This document shows positions 43,321 through 52,452 of a stretch of DNA of 64,000 nt, piece after piece. Every line of letters starts with the position of its first letter. Within the stretch, counting starts at the first letter, position 1. The translations under genes were made by a program, and so were the position numbers. The notes under the pieces were generated by a model. It was not told the origin of the DNA, made no database searches, and saw only the letters and a list, made by a program, of their open reading frames with translations. Source of the stretch: Acidicapsa acidisoli (lineage in GTDB: Bacteria > Acidobacteriota > Terriglobia > Terriglobales > Acidobacteriaceae); assembly GCF_025685625.1 (NCBI RefSeq), contig NZ_JAGSYI010000004.1:62001-126000 (forward strand), in the 5' to 3' direction.

Positions 43321-44801
43321 TTGAAAACACTTGAAGAGTTCACCGCGGAGGCCGCGCAAGCAACTGGTCCGCGAGTTTCAGAACTCGTGAAGATCCGGCC
43401 CGGCGGTGTTGACCCGCTAGGACTGCGTCAAATCAATTTCAACCTAATGGATCAGCTCCTTCCACAGCTTAACAACGTGGCCCGCCACATCCGTCCGCTC
43501 ACTGTCATCGCGTGGGGCTGGCATTGCGCGTGGGGTTGCGCTGAACGGCTAGGGATCCAAACTGTTCCAGAGACTAAACTACGGGACTTGGTAGATCGCA
43601 TTGAGGTAATCTTCGTTTGGTCGCAGCTGATCACCCATGCAAAAGTCGATTTGCCCGGAAATGAGTATCTGAAGACTCGCATGCCGTCCGGTCGGTTTAA
43701 GTTCGGCGGTGATCAGTGGACTCGGATTCGGGAAGAGCGCAGGTATTCGACTTCGCTCAGCACGCCTGCAAATTATGGCCCATCGTTGTTCAACCTGTGC
43801 TTCCTCCGATCGGGACCGCGGCGCAACGAAGTACGAATTCATCCTATGGCGATTTACGTTATAGAGGAATTCGAGTCTCTTCTCGGTGACGATTGTCAGC
43901 ATCCCGCGTTCACGGAGTTTGGAGCGGTCACGTAAAGCACGAAGAACTGGAGCGTTGGGGCAAGCTGTGGGACATGAATCGAATTACGAAAGCCGAACGC
44001 ACCCACATTTCTTCGGTCCTCGGAGGAAAAGAAGCACCTCTCAAGCGACAGGCCGGAATCCGCCTCCTTACTACAACTATCCGACGCTTAGGAGATAAAG
44101 ACGAGCCCGCGCTACGGAAAGGCATGTGTGAAATCGATGCCGTGGGCCACGACCCGACCTTGCGGGAGGCGGCAGTTACCTGGCGCGGAATTCAGGCCCG
44201 GCAGCTCTTTCGCTTGGCATTAGAATCCATGCTGTTCTGGGCGACACGAGAAGTTGGCGACGGAACTCGTACTCTGAGGCAACTGACGAGTGCCTTTCTT
44301 GATTTCACCCCTAAGGCCGCGACCGCGTCTGTTTGGCTCTTGCCGCGACTCGATCCGGATTCCGTTGATGTGGTGGGTCCACTAGTCCAGCTCGAAGAGG
44401 TACTTCGAGGTCGAATAACCACTAGCAAATTGCCGGCAGCTATCCACGCGGCGCTTCGTGCAGCGCTGGCATGTCGCGCGACAGATGGTGGCGAACGTGA
44501 AGATCGGCTTCCATTGGTGCGTGCCGAACGGGAAGCAAGATCGTTTGCGAAAAGGACTCCCGCTGAATTGCTCCAGTTCATTTTGTCTGCCTGGGTTTTC
44601 GGACAACACGTATCCTGGTCTGTAGGCCGCGGCATTGCTGATGCCCGCCAGGGTACAGATCGCATATTGCGTCTAAAAATAGTTCCCGATGAATCGGGCT
44701 GGCGTCTCGTTCCGGGTTCAAGTACTAGTGCGCCGCGTCCAACGCCTGACCGTCTAAACACTGCGGTCACGCTGCTCAAAGAGTCTGCTGGACGTCACTG
44801 A
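43321..44801 (+). pseudogene. Partner of the PLD protein, frameshifted near 43932
   Basis: Two ORFs read as one protein of about 490 residues: 43321-43935 (start TTG preceded by GGAG; a GTG at 43288 is the alternative) and a continuation in the -1 frame to 44801. The first part has DPLGLRQINFNLMDQLLPQLN and ARHIRPLTVIAWGWHCAW, a pattern seen in uncharacterised phage-defence-associated proteins; the second part starts without any ATG (a TTG at 43893 or an ATG only at 43975) and continues naturally (KHEELERWGKLWDMN, later LLQFILSAWVFGQHVSWSVGRG). Either the gene is broken, or the sequence has a one-base error, or a -1 shift is used; no slippery heptamer is visible. Function unknown. Confidence 0.65.
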
Positions 44802-44918
44802 GCAATTAAGATTGCCGGTCCGCGACCCAGTCGAACAAGGGTTGCGGAGTCCAGTACACTAGAATTGCGACTGCACAAACCGAATGCTGGGAATATGAAG
44901 AATTTGTGGAGGATTGGT

Positions 44919-45161
44919 ATGGACGTATACATGTGGGAAGACAAGCTGGATCGGTGGCACAAGCTACTCACCAGGGACAAGCAATTGCCCGAAGCGGCGT
45001 TGTCCTTAACTAAGGGCGGATGGAAGCTGGAGCATGTGGTTCTCGACCTAGCTGCTAGTGATGTACGCCTCGCCCTCGATTCCCAAAAGGCAGTTAAGGA
45101 CCTTGACGCTGCTGGTTTTCACGAGTTCAGTGTTCAGATTACAACGACTATCAACTCCTAA
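44919..45161 (+). CDS. Small unrecognised protein
   Basis: An 80-residue protein beginning MDVYMWEDKLDRWHKLLTRD. The ATG at 44919 has GGAGGA 5 bases upstream, a better start than the earlier codon at 44865. It is mixed charge, amphipathic and without membrane segment. It may be a free-standing small gene or a third member of the PLD unit, 117 bases downstream of it. No family is recognised. Confidence 0.45.
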   Translation: MDVYMWEDKLDRWHKLLTRDKQLPEAALSLTKGGWKLEHVVLDLAASDVRLALDSQKAVKDLDAAGFHEFSVQITTTINS

Positions 45162-45478
45162 GTCTTGATGGCGATCCTTGTCTTCAGCAGCGGCAAGGGG
45201 CCAGCAGAGCATACTTACAAGAGCGGACTCGCTCGAGTGGCCCACAGGACGGAAGTGGACGTTCATTCCAAAGCCTCGAATGCTGCTGACATCCCAAACC
45301 GGCGTTTCCAACCCGGCTGCAGCCTGCGATTCCGAGTTCCGGTAGGAGAGCCACTTTTCCCTTTCCAGATATTCGCCCCGGATACCTTGTGAAGCTGGCT
45401 GCGGACCGGGCCCTGCACGGTTGGCCGGTGATGCCCCAGGGACTGGTAAAAGTGGGGAGTTTCTCGGCCTGCGGTCTC
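45162..45478. other. Intergenic stretch between a small gene and lysR
   Basis: Nothing is supported here on either strand: no protein-like ORF, RNA or terminator with a T-run. It separates the forward-strand small gene from the 3' end of the reverse-strand lysR. Confidence 0.4.
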
Positions 45479-46414
45479 CTAACCGGCGAGCCCTAGACGC
45501 AACTGTTTGGCGCTTGCAGATTCTTTGATGCGCTTCACAAAGCCCCGCAGAAATTCGCTGATGACCCGAGCTTGGCTATCCGCCCTACACGCAAGGCGTG
45601 TCTCCAGGCCAATTCCATTGACATTCAGGGGCCGGATTGTGATTCCATTTCGAGCAATGCGCCAGGCTCCAGCCTGCCCCAAGATAGCAACGCCAAACCC
45701 TCTCAGAATGAAATGGGATGCGTCCTCCGCCGTCATGATGTGATGGATGGAGGTTCCCGGTTTCGTCGCCGCCCTAGTGGCAGCTCGCAGCGCGTCATAC
45801 AAGGGCGGGTGAACATGCCGTTCAAACAAAATGCAGGAAACACCTTCGAGCTGATGCTGCTTCACTTCCGCGTACTGCGCGAGATCATCGTCTTCGAGCA
45901 TGGCGACAAAAAAGGACTGCTGGGCAACCGTGACAGAACTGAGGCGCGGGGTCGGTGGAAGGCCGGTGAGGAAGGCCAAATCGAGGGTCCCATTCAGGAG
46001 ATCGTGCGCGAGTTCAGGGGTGAACTTGCTGGTCAAGTGAACCTTTAGATTCGGGAAAAGCGGCAGGCGAAATGAAAGCAGGTTGCTCAAGAGGTAAGGG
46101 TCCGTGTAGGGCGACTTTCCCACGTGGAGCGTGATCTCACGATCCCGGTGTGCCTCACGGGAAAGCTGAATCGCTCGTTCCTGATGCAGCAAAGCAAGGC
46201 GCGCTTCTGGAACAAATATGTCGCCGGACGGGGTTGTCGATACGTTCCGACTGTCTCGGAAGAACAACTCGTATCCCAGGAAATCTTCGAGGGCAATAAT
46301 CTGTTTGCTTAGTGCGGATTGGCCGATGTGGAGCTTGTCCGCCGCACGACAGAAGTTCAGTTCTTCTGCTAGAACAACTGCGGCCCGTAACAGCTTGGTA
46401 TCGACTCCAGACAT
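45479..46414 (-). CDS. LysR-family transcriptional regulator
   Basis: A 311-residue regulator from the ATG at 46414 (MSGVDTKLLRAAVVLAEELN). The winged helix-turn-helix is at residues 5-62 (CRAADKLHIGQSALSKQIIALED, FRDSRNVSTTPSGDIF), followed by a two-lobe periplasmic-binding-type effector domain (LHVGKSPYTDPYLLSNLL, FLTGLPPTPRLSSVTV, SHFILRGFGVAILG). It resembles regulators found on mobile elements next to integrases. The frame is open further upstream to 46576, into the 31-bp palindrome, but this extension has no LysR similarity. The target genes are unknown. Confidence 0.88.
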   Translation of the reverse strand: MSGVDTKLLRAAVVLAEELNFCRAADKLHIGQSALSKQIIALEDFLGYELFFRDSRNVSTTPSGDIFVPEARLALLHQERAIQLSREAHRDREITLHVGKSPYTDPYLLSNLLSFRLPLFPNLKVHLTSKFTPELAHDLLNGTLDLAFLTGLPPTPRLSSVTVAQQSFFVAMLEDDDLAQYAEVKQHQLEGVSCILFERHVHPPLYDALRAATRAATKPGTSIHHIMTAEDASHFILRGFGVAILGQAGAWRIARNGITIRPLNVNGIGLETRLACRADSQARVISEFLRGFVKRIKESASAKQLRLGLAG

Positions 46415-46570
46415 AGCTTGTCCCCGAAGTACCCAAGGCGACAAACCGTGCAAGAAATGCGCTATCCGTTTGTACGAAATGCCATCATTTTCTTGTTGCC
46501 TGACAGCTACAAATTGTACACCGAGATTCAGACGGAATTCGCCCAGAAATAAAAGGCGCCCATCAAGTTT

Positions 46571-46601
46571 AGACATCTATTCCGCAGCGGAATAGATGTC
46601 T
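46571..46601. repeat. Perfect 31-bp palindrome
   Basis: AGACATCTATTCCGC (46571-46585), a single central A (46586), and GCGGAATAGATGTCT (46587-46601) are exact reverse complements. It lies between the divergent lysR (start 46414) and the excisionase-like gene (start 46683). It may be an operator, a recombination site or a hairpin; nothing in the arms matches a T-tailed terminator. Confidence 0.8.
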
Positions 46602-46682
46602 GCCGGAATTTCATTGGACACGTCTGATTTCCAGGGAGAACTTTGAGGTTGCCGAAGCGGATTCCGATCTCAGAGGTGTCTC

Positions 46683-47039
46683 ATGGCCGGCGCGCTTTTC
46701 AACTCAGAGACTTCATCAGGTGAAGTACGGGCTATTCCCTCGGACAAGCGTAACTCGGACCGACGACCAGAGGAAGAGCCCCCGTACAAGACCAGTAAAT
46801 ACTTTTTGAATGCCGACGAGGCGGCGGAGGTGCTCCGCATGGACAGCCGCACGCTGGTGCGATGGGCACGCCTGGGTCAGGTTCCAGCCCATCCTATGGG
46901 TGAGGGAAAGCGCCGGCTCTGGAGATTCATCGAGAGTGAGTTGATTTGTTGGCTGGAAGGGCGCGGAACGCCCCTGAGGAAACCCGCCGCGAGTACCATA
47001 GAGACAGCCATCAGCGCTCGTGCAAGGAGAACTGCATGA
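46683..47039 (+). CDS. Excisionase-like helix-turn-helix protein
   Basis: A 118-residue protein with an N-terminal basic, probably disordered part (residues 1-38) and a MerR/excisionase-type winged helix at about 40-92: YFLNADEAAEVLRMDSRTLV, then RWARLGQVPAHPMGEGKRRLW. Its stop overlaps the integrase ATG (ATGA at 47036), so both are made from one message. Such proteins direct the integrase toward excision. The function is inferred from fold and position. Confidence 0.8.
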   Translation: MAGALFNSETSSGEVRAIPSDKRNSDRRPEEEPPYKTSKYFLNADEAAEVLRMDSRTLVRWARLGQVPAHPMGEGKRRLWRFIESELICWLEGRGTPLRKPAASTIETAISARARRTA

Positions 47040-48193
47040 GTCGCTTTCAAGAAGGAAGCATATTGAGGCTGAAGCGCAAAAGCGGAAGCGATGTCTGGGT
47101 GTTCCGTTGGTACGAGGAGTTGAACGGAGCGCGCACCTATCGCAAAGTCACCATCGGATCGGTGGATAGATTTCCGGCTCGTCTCGACGCGGAAAACGCG
47201 GTCGCAGCGCTTCGGCGAAACATCAACTCCGAGTTCAGAGTGCCGGAAACGGTCTCCGAACTCATCACCCACTATCGCGACAACGAGCTGACCGCGGATC
47301 GAAAGGCGTTTGCCACCATTGAGGCGACCTCGATCTATCTCGACAGGCATGTTCAGCCCAAATGGGGCGCGAAACGCCTCTCGGAGGTCCGAACCGTTGA
47401 CGTGGAGAAGTGGCTGTACGAACTGGTTTACGCTCCAGGCACGCGCAGCAAGATCCGCAACATTCTGTCGGCTCTGTTCAACCATGCCATGCGGCATGAG
47501 TGGATAGACCGTAACCCCATCACGAAGGTAAGAACGTCTTCGAAGCGGCTGCGGGAGCCGGATGTGCTCTCTCCAGCCGAGTTCGCTGCGCTCTTGCCGG
47601 AATTGGAGTTGCGGGAACGCACGATGGTGATGTTGGCGGGCAGCACCGGGCTTCGTCGGTCGGAACTGGTCGCGCTCACTTGGCGGGACATTGACCTGGA
47701 GCTTATGCAGATCAACGTCCGCCGCTCCTGCGTCCGCAACCACTTTGGCGATACGAAGACGGAGGCGAGCCGCAAGCCCGTCCCGCTTCATCCCTCTGTG
47801 GTCCTCTGCCTTGCCGAGTGGAGAGACGAGTCGTCCTACAAAGCCGACGACGACTTTCTCTTTCCCTCTGTGAGACTGAACGGCGCCAAACCACTGACGC
47901 CCGACATGGTTTTGAAGAAGACGATCCGGCCGGCACTGGAACGGGCCGGCATTCAGGGAAAGGTGATCGGTTGGCACAGCTTCCGCCACTCGCTCGCAAC
48001 GAACCTGCGTGCTGCCGGCGTGGATCTCAAGACCGCGCAGGAGCTGTTGCGTCACGCCAACTCGCGCATCACGCTCGACGTTTACACCCGAGCGATATCG
48101 GCGACGAAGCGGGAAGCGAATGACAGGGTGATGCAGATGGTGTTTGACGCGGGGAAGAAGAAACTTTCAGCACCCTCTCCAGCACCCTCGTGA
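47036..48193 (+). CDS. int: Tyrosine-type site-specific integrase
   Basis: A 385-residue phage/ICE integrase. The N-terminal arm-binding and core-binding regions (residues 1-165) carry ETVSELITHYRDNEL and LDRHVQPKWGAKRLSEV. The catalytic domain has the Arg in STGLRRSELVALTWRDI (about 204), H-x-x-R in WHSFRHSLATNLRAAG (about 313) and the terminal Tyr in ITLDVYTRA (about 344); the LLRHANS box is intact. The start at 47036 follows AAGGAGA. It ends 52 bases from the 3' end of tRNA-Asp, the expected attachment site. Confidence 0.93.
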   Translation: MSRFQEGSILRLKRKSGSDVWVFRWYEELNGARTYRKVTIGSVDRFPARLDAENAVAALRRNINSEFRVPETVSELITHYRDNELTADRKAFATIEATSIYLDRHVQPKWGAKRLSEVRTVDVEKWLYELVYAPGTRSKIRNILSALFNHAMRHEWIDRNPITKVRTSSKRLREPDVLSPAEFAALLPELELRERTMVMLAGSTGLRRSELVALTWRDIDLELMQINVRRSCVRNHFGDTKTEASRKPVPLHPSVVLCLAEWRDESSYKADDDFLFPSVRLNGAKPLTPDMVLKKTIRPALERAGIQGKVIGWHSFRHSLATNLRAAGVDLKTAQELLRHANSRITLDVYTRAISATKREANDRVMQMVFDAGKKKLSAPSPAPS

Positions 48194-48245
48194 TTCACTT
48201 TGATCTTGTCACTGTGCCATAAACCCTTGAGTTTCTTTGGTTTAG

Positions 48246-48322
<77 letters not shown>

Positions 48323-49082
48323 TCTGCAATTTCAATCGCTTAGCGCAAATCGCAGAATTTACTGTCGTTTCTTACTATCCACTCCTTCGCCTGTTTCCAT
48401 ATTCCCCATCGGATATAACCGAATTCCGGGATAAATGAACAGTATGCTAAAACCCAAAAATCTCTGTTCACCACAAGCGAAAGCGAACCGCGAAGTTGTC
48501 ACCACTCCGCTGTTCAAATTGTACCAAACAAATCAGCCTAGCAAGGATGGTATCCCCGAAAGGCTTGCAAACTTTGCGCGAACGAGAAGAGATCGGTTCG
48601 GCATTTGCGTCAGGCGTCGAAGTGGTCGGGGCGAGGACGCATCCGCAGGGATTGGGAAATTGCAAGCCAGTTAAAGAGCATTGAACAGAAGAAGTACACT
48701 GCGCCAGAGAAATTCGCCTGAATGACATGCTGGCTGCCCTTCACCGGAAGGCGCTCTCCATGTCTGGTCCAGTTCGTGAATTGCGGAACCCTGGACCGAT
48801 AAAAGCGGGGGAGGATATCGCGACAGAGATGGTAAAAAGAACCGCGGACGCGCACGCATGGCAGATCGTCTATGGAGAATGGGCAAGGACTCGGCTCTAC
48901 GGGTATGCGCCATTGATAACAAGCATAAGAGAAAGGATTCGCAATGAAACCCGAATACTAACGAAGGACCGGAGGCAGCGGAGCGTTTTGAGAAGTTGGC
49001 TACACAAGTATTTCGAGCGCCAAGACAATTATCAAGAACGCTCCGCGAGGCGAAAAAAACAGCAATGGCTCTCAATGACGGA
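48323..49082. other. Gene-free stretch right of tRNA-Asp
   Basis: Several ORF-sized frames exist on both strands, but none has protein-like composition or a recognisable family. It may contain the tRNA promoter (just right of 48322, reverse strand) and decayed material from older integration events at this tRNA. I see nothing else. Confidence 0.4.
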
Positions 49083-51086
49083 TCAATGCTGTGGCGAGCC
49101 ACTCCGATCTGCTTTGAGCGAAATGCCGCTCTTTTCCAGCGTGTGTCCCAGTACGCGGTCTAACTGAGCCGATGCTTTCAGCCACGCTGCCTTGGCTATG
49201 ACCTCCGTAGTCTGCGCCTGAGCGAGATAAGTTTGCTGCTCAATGAGGGCGAGATTGGTCGTATAACCTGCCTGGAAGCTTTCCTGAGCTGCGTCGAGAA
49301 GCTTCGTCTGCAACTCTCGCGCTTCTGTTGCGGCATCGGCAGCACTTTTGGCTGCGTGGAGGGCTGTGATCGCGTTCCGCACCTCAGCAGCTACTTGCGA
49401 CTCCAGTTGCGTGACTCGCATCTGCTGCTGCTTTAACAGCGCTTTATCTGCTCCCAGATTTGCCTCCGCCACCCGGTTTTGCACCGGCAAGGAGAACTGT
49501 ATCCCAGTCTCATACACCGTCGAGGAGCGGCTGCCTCCAGTCGGAACCGGGTCTGTAGGGGCATTGCCCGTCAAGCTGTCTCCACCGATCGCGGTCAGTC
49601 CGGGGATTACGACCCCTCGGCTCTCATAGCTTCCATAGAGATCGATCTCAGGCCTCGCGGCATTCGCGGAGCTCGCAACCTGCCGCTCGCCGTTGGTCAA
49701 CTGCAAGCGCGCCTGTTGCACGTCGGGGCGCTTCTCCCATGCGCTCCTGATGAGCTCGGGAAGCGGCGCATCCGTATCTGTACCAGGTTCTGTCTCTGGA
49801 GGCGAGAGCGCGTCGGTCGCCACTATTTCGGACGTGTTGCCCGGCGTGCTCGTGAGCGAGTGCGGATCGAGCAGCGTTCGCAGGACTACCTGCTGCTGAT
49901 CTCGGAGGGAAATCGTCTGGGTGAGTAGCAGTTGGCTGCTCGTCACGAGTGACTGCGCGCGTGCTATCTCGATGGGCGGCATGCGTCCTACGTTTAGCTG
50001 CTCCTGGTCGTTGTGCAACAGCAACCGGGCCGCGGTCAGCGCCTGCTCCTGCACTTTGACTGACTCTTGCAGGCTCATCAGGTCGACATACAGATTTTCT
50101 ACTCCGGCAATCGTGCCGATTATCTGCTGCTCCAGCACCGCGGCGGAGATCTTCTTGTTCGTTTTCGCGATGGCGATGTAACGGGTGTTATTCGCGTGTC
50201 CGGCCCCTCGAAACAGGGGCTGCGCAATCAACGCATAAGCATTCGGATGACTGAAGGGAACGGCGGAGGAGCGCCCCGAGTAGAAACTCTGTACAAAGTC
50301 ATTGACGCCCAATTGGATCGTGGTTCCCGGGCTGAAACCCTTTGTCAGAAGGGTATCGCCAAGGGTATTGTCTGTCGTCGCTGTATCGGCCGGCGTTGCC
50401 GCTGACGGGTTGAGGGTGAGAAGCGAGACAGCCGGGTTCCTACGCAGCCATCCGTACCGGCCCTGTAGCTGCGCGTCGAAGCCGGGCACCGGCGATCCAC
50501 CTGAATATGGGGTTGGGCTGAGAGATAAGGAGTGCGACCCCTCCAGCACACGGCTTGTGTTGTAGGACGAGGATATTGTCTGAGTAATCGGGTCCACGCT
50601 CAACGGGGTCAGACCGGGCGACGAGAAACTGAGCAGGGGCACTGCCGCAGGCGCTTCGCCAGCCGGCGTATCCGCCACAGTGTAGTTAATCGGACGCGGC
50701 AATCCACCGCCTTTTGCCAGCGGGATGCTCTGGTCTGCGATCGTTTGATCGACCCTTTCGATCTCGATGTCAAGGTTGTTCTTCAGCGCCATCTGGAAGA
50801 CTTGCTGCAGACTCAGGTAGAGCGGGCCGTCCTGCGGGCTCGCCGATCCTGGTATGCTTCCCGGCACGCTCCCCGGTGTCTGCGCCAACGACAGTGAAGG
50901 CGCGGGTGCGTTCGCAAGAGCTGTCGCAGCAGCCGGTGTCTGCGGGGGTTGTTGCGCGGCCGCTGCCGATACCAGCACGCAGCTCATCGCGAGACCGCCA
51001 AGGGCCGCGCGGGAGTTACATCGCACTGCGGACCGCCCGAAAACAAGCTCGATTGAGGACGCTCTCTTTGCGGCGCAGCGCTCCAT
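49083..51086 (-). CDS. TolC-like outer-membrane efflux protein
   Basis: A 667-residue outer-membrane factor. I start it at the ATG at 51086, one base after the adaptor stop; a longer frame to 51143 would overlap the adaptor by 56 bases. A signal peptide (GGLAMSCVLVSAAAAQQ) is followed by a Pro/Ala-rich linker and two OEP domains with the typical coiled helices (LFRGAGHANNTRYIAIAKTN; VQEQALTAARLLLHNDQEQL; SQVAAEVRNAITALHAAKSA; AGYTTNLALIEQQTYLAQAQ). It forms the outer channel of the tripartite pump with the two preceding genes. The insert between residues 60 and 230 is longer than in E. coli TolC. Confidence 0.88.
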   Translation of the reverse strand: MERCAAKRASSIELVFGRSAVRCNSRAALGGLAMSCVLVSAAAAQQPPQTPAAATALANAPAPSLSLAQTPGSVPGSIPGSASPQDGPLYLSLQQVFQMALKNNLDIEIERVDQTIADQSIPLAKGGGLPRPINYTVADTPAGEAPAAVPLLSFSSPGLTPLSVDPITQTISSSYNTSRVLEGSHSLSLSPTPYSGGSPVPGFDAQLQGRYGWLRRNPAVSLLTLNPSAATPADTATTDNTLGDTLLTKGFSPGTTIQLGVNDFVQSFYSGRSSAVPFSHPNAYALIAQPLFRGAGHANNTRYIAIAKTNKKISAAVLEQQIIGTIAGVENLYVDLMSLQESVKVQEQALTAARLLLHNDQEQLNVGRMPPIEIARAQSLVTSSQLLLTQTISLRDQQQVVLRTLLDPHSLTSTPGNTSEIVATDALSPPETEPGTDTDAPLPELIRSAWEKRPDVQQARLQLTNGERQVASSANAARPEIDLYGSYESRGVVIPGLTAIGGDSLTGNAPTDPVPTGGSRSSTVYETGIQFSLPVQNRVAEANLGADKALLKQQQMRVTQLESQVAAEVRNAITALHAAKSAADAATEARELQTKLLDAAQESFQAGYTTNLALIEQQTYLAQAQTTEVIAKAAWLKASAQLDRVLGHTLEKSGISLKADRSGSPQH

Positions 51087-51087
51087 T

Positions 51088-52452
51088 CTATTGATCCCGT
51101 TTACCCTGATTGCCACTTTTCCCTCCCGCGCGGGGATCGGCACTGACGCCCAGTTGGCCGACAGGGGCGGGCCGCGTGCTCACGCGCACACCCTGCTTTA
51201 CGGCATCATTGGGGTTCACGACGACAAGGTCGCCGTCCTGCAATCCTGCATTGACGTATACCTGGGTACCCAGATCCCGCCCAACGTTCACCGGCCGCAT
51301 CTGAATGACGTTGTTCTCCACCACCGGCACAAACTGACCGCGCGCCATCGTAAGGAGGCTATCGCCGGAGATCAGGATGCCCCGGTTCGGGGCCCTGTAA
51401 TGCATCTGCACGGAAGCGAACATGCCTGGCCGCAATCGGTGCTGCACATCGTTCACCTGCACCTCTTCGAGCAGTGTCCGGCTCTGCTGGCTCAGAGAGT
51501 CGCTGCTGCGGATCACCTTACCCGCGAATGTCTGTCCCGGTAACTCGGAAAAGGTCAAATTCACAGGCTGGCCGGTCTGCACGAAAGGCGCATCCTCCTC
51601 CGGCACGGAGACAAACACTTCGAGACTGCCAAGGTCCACGACATCGAACAATTCGCCGCCCTGCGCGCCACCCGTGGGCGGGCCGCCGGTGGAGTTGGCG
51701 GGGACAGCGGCCAGACCCTGTGCGGCTCCCACGGCCGATACCAGATTGCCTACCTCGACATTGCGTGCGGTGATCGTCCCGTCGATTGGCGATCGAAGCT
51801 GCTCGAAGTCTGCCAGTGCCTGCGCATGAGCCAACGCTCCCTGCGCTCCCATCACGGCGCTCTCCATCGCCTCCAGGTTCGATTGCGCCGACTCAACCGC
51901 CGCGCGCGCCGTATCGTCTTCCTGCCCAGAGAGAATGCCGTGGAGCACCAGCGTGTGCACCCGGGCGTAGGTCGCCTGCTGCAGCCGCAGTGTGGATTGC
52001 GCCGTCAGCACGTTGTCTTTGCTCTGCTGCACAGCCGCCGCCTCTTGCGCGACCGAGGCGTCCAGGTCCGGCGCAGAGATTACCCCCAGCAACTGGCCCT
52101 TATGCACCGTATCCCCAAGATCGACGTACCGCGCCTTCAAATACCCCGGGACTCGCGCATAAATGTGCGCACTGCGGAGCGGGGTCACGGTGCCCGGCAG
52201 GGTCAGTTCCTGCTCCGAAGCTGCGGTATGTGCAACCTGGACCTGCACTATCGGCAAGGCGTTCCTCTGCTGTTGGGCTCTCGCGTTCACTTCCTTGTTG
52301 CGCTTGTAATGGGGCAGCCATCCCAGCAGCAGGGCCAGGGCCAGCACCACGACCGATATCAGAACCCATATGATCCCCCGGCCGCGCCTTTGCTGTGGTT
52401 GCGCCCCATGCTGGTTGCCAGCCGCGAGTGTCGATGTGACGTCTGTGCTCAT
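51088..52452 (-). CDS. RND efflux periplasmic adaptor (HlyD/MFP family)
   Basis: A 454-residue adaptor. One N-terminal membrane helix (IIWVLISVVVLALALLLGW, about residues 28-46) is followed by the lipoyl half (AHIYARVPGYLKARYVDLGD, QLLGVISAPDLDASV), an alpha hairpin (QAALAHAQAL region) and the beta-barrel (VNLTFSELPGQTFAGKVIRS; VQMHYRAPNRGILI). A Gly-rich insert (NSTGGPPTGGAQGGEL) lies in the middle. It overlaps the permease stop by 4 bases and ends one base before the outer-membrane gene start. It connects permease and channel across the periplasm. Confidence 0.92.
   Translation of the reverse strand: MSTDVTSTLAAGNQHGAQPQQRRGRGIIWVLISVVVLALALLLGWLPHYKRNKEVNARAQQQRNALPIVQVQVAHTAASEQELTLPGTVTPLRSAHIYARVPGYLKARYVDLGDTVHKGQLLGVISAPDLDASVAQEAAAVQQSKDNVLTAQSTLRLQQATYARVHTLVLHGILSGQEDDTARAAVESAQSNLEAMESAVMGAQGALAHAQALADFEQLRSPIDGTITARNVEVGNLVSAVGAAQGLAAVPANSTGGPPTGGAQGGELFDVVDLGSLEVFVSVPEEDAPFVQTGQPVNLTFSELPGQTFAGKVIRSSDSLSQQSRTLLEEVQVNDVQHRLRPGMFASVQMHYRAPNRGILISGDSLLTMARGQFVPVVENNVIQMRPVNVGRDLGTQVYVNAGLQDGDLVVVNPNDAVKQGVRVSTRPAPVGQLGVSADPRAGGKSGNQGKRDQ

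Noticed and set aside
48671..49167. Overlapping small ORFs right of tRNA-Asp
   Set aside because: They overlap each other on opposite strands and show no conserved-looking protein text or ribosome binding site.
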